Shown here one piece after another: positions 6,225 to 6,547 of a stretch of 6,547 nucleotides of DNA. The notes under the pieces are model-generated. The model did not search any database. It saw only the letters and a program-made list of their open reading frames with translations, and had not been told where the DNA came from. Every line of letters starts with the position of its first letter. The first letter of the stretch is position 1. This DNA comes from Burkholderiaceae bacterium (lineage in GTDB: Bacteria > Pseudomonadota > Gammaproteobacteria > Burkholderiales > Burkholderiaceae_F). The stretch is taken from NCBI GenBank assembly GCA_013696665.1, contig JACCYC010000372.1, positions 1 through 6,547 on the forward strand, read 5' to 3'. The position numbers and the translations under genes are program-made.

Positions 6225-6297
6225 TGTAGCAGCGCAGCCGACCGAGTGCTTCAACACCCGGCCGGCCACTTCCCACCCCGACTATGGAGCAGTCGAA

Positions 6298-6501
6298 ATG
6301 AGCGAAGAAAGTTTACCGCCCGGTCGCGGCGGTCAGTGGTACCAGGTCACCGTCTTGCGCAAGGGCGTCGACGCCCGCGCTGCCAGCTTCTCCGATTTCA
6401 AGATCGTCCGCGTGCTGGCACCGAACCCGACCAGTGCGATGCTGATCGCGCGAGAGATGTTCAACGCGCAGACCGCATTCGATCCGATGCGGCTGCCATG
6501 A
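6298..6501 (+). CDS. Small hypothetical protein of mobile-element type
   Basis: A 67-residue protein I do not recognise. ATG 6298 has a good ribosome site, GGAG at 6286-6289, eight bases upstream. The sequence suggests two beta strands (QWYQVTVLRKG at about 13-23 and FKIVRVLAP at about 34-42) followed by an amphipathic helix (TSAMLIAREMFNAQ), a compact alpha/beta shape. There is no signal peptide or membrane segment. Its TGA overlaps the ATG of the next gene as ATGA, so the two are translationally coupled. With the 57-aa gene upstream, it looks like the early module of a small phage or island, but no function can be assigned. Confidence 0.65.
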   Translation: MSEESLPPGRGGQWYQVTVLRKGVDARAASFSDFKIVRVLAPNPTSAMLIAREMFNAQTAFDPMRLP

Positions 6502-6547
6502 CCGCGTTCTCAGATCTACCGCACAGCCCGGTGCCGTGGCACCTCTC
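6498..6547 (+). CDS. Start of a further gene, truncated by the window edge
   Basis: ATG at 6498 overlaps the previous stop (ATGA) and opens a frame that runs to the window end, giving MTAFSDLPHSPVPWHL. The overlap and the absence of a stop support a real coupled gene. Sixteen residues are too few to identify a family. A replication-initiation protein would be one natural occupant of this position in a small phage or island, but nothing in the sequence shows it. Confidence 0.5.
   Translation, partial: MTAFSDLPHSPVPWHL

Overview
The window looks like a chromosome segment of a Burkholderiaceae member (Burkholderia/Paraburkholderia-like betaproteobacterium). This rests on the C-terminus of a typical HAE1-type RND efflux pump, a betaproteobacterial-style DnaQ, a tRNA-Val(CAC), and high but uneven GC. 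Sampled 60-base lines run from about 52% GC in the left genes to over 70% in the middle. The assignment is from recognised protein style, not from a database search.

Layout. On the + strand, bases 1-431 hold the 3' end of an RND efflux permease, followed after 10 bases by dnaQ (442-1173; exonuclease proofreading subunit of DNA polymerase III). Convergent to these, a compact five-gene minus-strand operon fills 1210-5662. In transcription order it encodes a small acyl carrier protein, a FabF-like ketosynthase, a type III polyketide synthase (chalcone synthase fold), a class I SAM methyltransferase and a geranylgeranyl-reductase-like FAD enzyme. Three of the four junctions are 4-base stop/start overlaps (TTGA, ATGA, GTGA) and the fourth is a 4-base gap, so the five proteins are very probably co-translated. 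Divergent from the operon, at 5810-5884 on the + strand, lies tRNA-Val(CAC). It is followed by a sequence resembling a tRNA 3'-end attachment site and then three small + strand genes of mobile-element character: a 57-aa putative DNA-binding protein, a 67-aa unknown and the start of a third gene overlapping it.

How the genes fit together. The operon is a self-contained biosynthetic cassette. The carrier protein and ketosynthase would supply or elongate an acyl-ACP starter. The type III PKS would extend it with malonyl-CoA and cyclise it to an alkyl/acyl resorcinol, phloroglucinol or pyrone-type ring. The methyltransferase and flavoenzyme would tailor the product, as SrsA-SrsB-SrsC do for Streptomyces phenolic lipids. 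The main point of interest is a type III PKS, an enzyme class that normally needs no ACP, translationally chained to its own ACP and ketosynthase. The product cannot be read from the sequence.

No CRISPR array, insertion sequence, rRNA or complete integrase was seen. No stretch longer than 300 bases lacks a gene.
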